Shown here piece by piece: positions 21,881 to 23,128 of a DNA stretch of 23,128 nucleotides. The stretch covers positions 1 through 23,128 of the forward strand of contig JAHHQP010000029.1 of assembly GCA_020026355.1 (NCBI GenBank). The letters are read 5' to 3'. Position 1 is the stretch's first letter. Every line of letters begins with the position of its first letter. Made by a program: the position numbers and the translations under genes. The stretch is from Bacteroidales bacterium. GTDB taxonomy: Bacteria; Bacteroidota; Bacteroidia; Bacteroidales; UBA932. Below the pieces are notes generated by a model. That model made no database searches. It was not told the origin of the DNA and saw only the letters and a list, made by a program, of their open reading frames with translations.

Positions 21881-23128
21881 ATGGAAAACGAAAAGCCAAA
21901 GAAACTATATCCATTGCATTTCGAGCCGGTAACGGAGCAGATGCCATGGGGAACACAAACCTGGGTCCTTGCGGACCTGGGTTTTGTCAACTCGGAGATC
22001 ACGCAAGGCTGGCTTGCCGGCAACACGATGGAGGACCTTATGGAGACCTACATCGACCGTGCCGTCGGTGAGGCCTGCTATCAGTATTACGGCCGCCAGT
22101 TCCCGGTCGCTGTCCGTTGTCTGGACATCCAGGGGCAGACCCCGCTGGAGGTTCATCCGGATGACCTGGAGGCGATGCACCGCTACGATGCCTTGGGCAA
22201 GGCTCAGCTGCTCTACATCGTGGAGGCGGGGGAGGACGCTCAGCTCTTCCTCGGTTTCAACCGCGAGATGAACGCTCAGGAGCTGTATGTCCGCAGTCTG
22301 GACGGCAGCATCATGGAGGATCTGCATATGATCCGCCCGAAAGCCGGTGAATACTATCTGGTGAAACCAGGACTGGTGAACGCTTTTTCCGGTCACCTGA
22401 AGGTCGTCGTGATCCAGGAAAGCTCCGATGTCAACCTCATTCTCTGTGATCCGGGCCACACCGCAGGACAGGCTTCCGCATTCGAAGCGGCCGCCGCTGC
22501 CGGCACGGAAGGACCGGTCCTCGAATCCGCCATCGAAGAGATGCGGATGACCCACCTCTCCGAAGCCATTGACCTCATTGACTTCAGACCTTATGAAACA
22601 GCGATTCTGGAAAAGGACGAGGAAACTGAGGCAGAGGACAGCGAGAGGAAAGACGAGAAGAAACCGACCGACCCGAGCACGGAACTGCTGACCGCAAGGC
22701 CGGAGTTCACCATCTCCCGCATCCGTCTGCACGACCCGCTGGAGATGAACCTCGAGCATCTGGGCTGCTTCCTGATCTACACTTGCATCGAGGGTGCGGC
22801 TTCCATCCAGATCCCGTCCGTCAACGAGCGCAACGAGAAGTGCATGGAAAATTACGAATTCAAGGCCGGGGAGACCGTGCTGGTGCCTGCAGAGGTGCCG
22901 GGCTTCTTCCTTGTACCGAGAGATCGTGATACCGTCCTGCTGGAGACCATCGTCGAGAGCCATGAGGAGGTCGACTCCTACATCAATCCGAACACCGAGC
23001 CTTTCCTCGAGGGAGAGGATTACGAGGGCTTGGAGAACGGCGAGTTCGACGAGGACGAAGAGGGCGAGTGCTGCTGCGGTCACGACCATGACGGCGAGGG
23101 CTGCCATTGCCACGAACACGGCAAAGGC
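21881..23128 (+). CDS. phosphomannose-isomerase-like cupin, probably degenerate (partial)
   Basis: An open frame of 416 codons runs off the right edge with no stop. It aligns along its length with short type I mannose-6-phosphate isomerases (LYPLHFEPV start, WLAGNTMEDLMETY, LEVHPDD, GKAQLLYIVEAGEDAQLFLGF, IQESSDVNL). Compared with the Bacillus/Bacteroides ManA pattern, three of four metal ligands are replaced: Gln to Glu90, Glu to Gln109 and His to Asn167; only His92 remains. The TYRLYD segment with its active-site Arg reads NLILCD (185-190). Ordinary PMI activity is therefore unlikely. An acidic linker (about 244-268) separates a second cupin-like half, and the end seen here is acidic then Cys/His-rich (CCCGHDHDGEGCHCHEHG, 397-414), suggesting metal binding. 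Ten nt after pgi, so co-transcribed. Confidence 0.85.
   Translation, partial: MENEKPKKLYPLHFEPVTEQMPWGTQTWVLADLGFVNSEITQGWLAGNTMEDLMETYIDRAVGEACYQYYGRQFPVAVRCLDIQGQTPLEVHPDDLEAMHRYDALGKAQLLYIVEAGEDAQLFLGFNREMNAQELYVRSLDGSIMEDLHMIRPKAGEYYLVKPGLVNAFSGHLKVVVIQESSDVNLILCDPGHTAGQASAFEAAAAAGTEGPVLESAIEEMRMTHLSEAIDLIDFRPYETAILEKDEETEAEDSERKDEKKPTDPSTELLTARPEFTISRIRLHDPLEMNLEHLGCFLIYTCIEGAASIQIPSVNERNEKCMENYEFKAGETVLVPAEVPGFFLVPRDRDTVLLETIVESHEEVDSYINPNTEPFLEGEDYEGLENGEFDEDEEGECCCGHDHDGEGCHCHEHGKG

Overview
The window reads as a chromosomal segment of a Bacteroidales member (Bacteroidota). Pointers are: upstream regions without Shine-Dalgarno motifs but with the phylum's TAnnTTTG -7 element (several as TATCTTTG), Bacteroidota-specific families (a DUF4954-type protein and a DUF4906/Mfa-like lipoprotein), a fused patatin-Omp85 outer-membrane protein, and a Bacteroidota-style DnaK. 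Coding G+C is fairly high for the order, so a Rikenellaceae- or Cryptobacteroides-like lineage is plausible, but this is a guess. I see no tRNA, rRNA, CRISPR array, insertion sequence or prophage.

Layout: (1) 1-2132, minus strand: a possible 35-residue ORF at the left edge, a hairpin terminator, and dnaK. (2) 2133-3697: the dnaK/rluA intergenic region with clustered TGTCA/TGACA half-sites, an RluA-type pseudouridine synthase (plus), and tdk facing it tail to tail with a 1-nt gap. (3) 3678-6323, plus: a three-gene run of a conserved hypothetical, rsmI and a membrane-anchored helix-hairpin-helix protein; its promoter faces that of tdk. (4) 6324-9917: a 329-nt spacer with a long-loop hairpin, then an A+T-richer 1078-residue lipoprotein gene closed by a 12-bp hairpin shared with the next, opposing gene. 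(5) 9916-12030, minus: an SDR-type NAD-dependent epimerase downstream of recA. (6) 12031-23128, plus: rlmN, a patatin-Omp85 protein, recX, a DUF4954 protein, a GNAT-like protein, purC, pgi and a phosphomannose-isomerase-like gene that runs off the right edge, mostly with gaps under 100 nt.

Most genes are housekeeping: protein folding (DnaK), RNA modification (RluA family, RsmI, RlmN), recombination (RecA, RecX), nucleotide synthesis (Tdk, PurC) and hexose-phosphate metabolism (Pgi). The less ordinary content is the PMI-like protein, which has lost three of four expected metal ligands yet ends in a Cys/His-rich tail; the unexplained DUF4954 plus GNAT-like pair; an overrepresented GGTCAATGG repeat that supplies both candidate recX start codons; a 10-mer (TTTGGCACGA) about 140 nt upstream of both dnaK and recA; and face-to-face promoters between tdk and the hypothetical gene.
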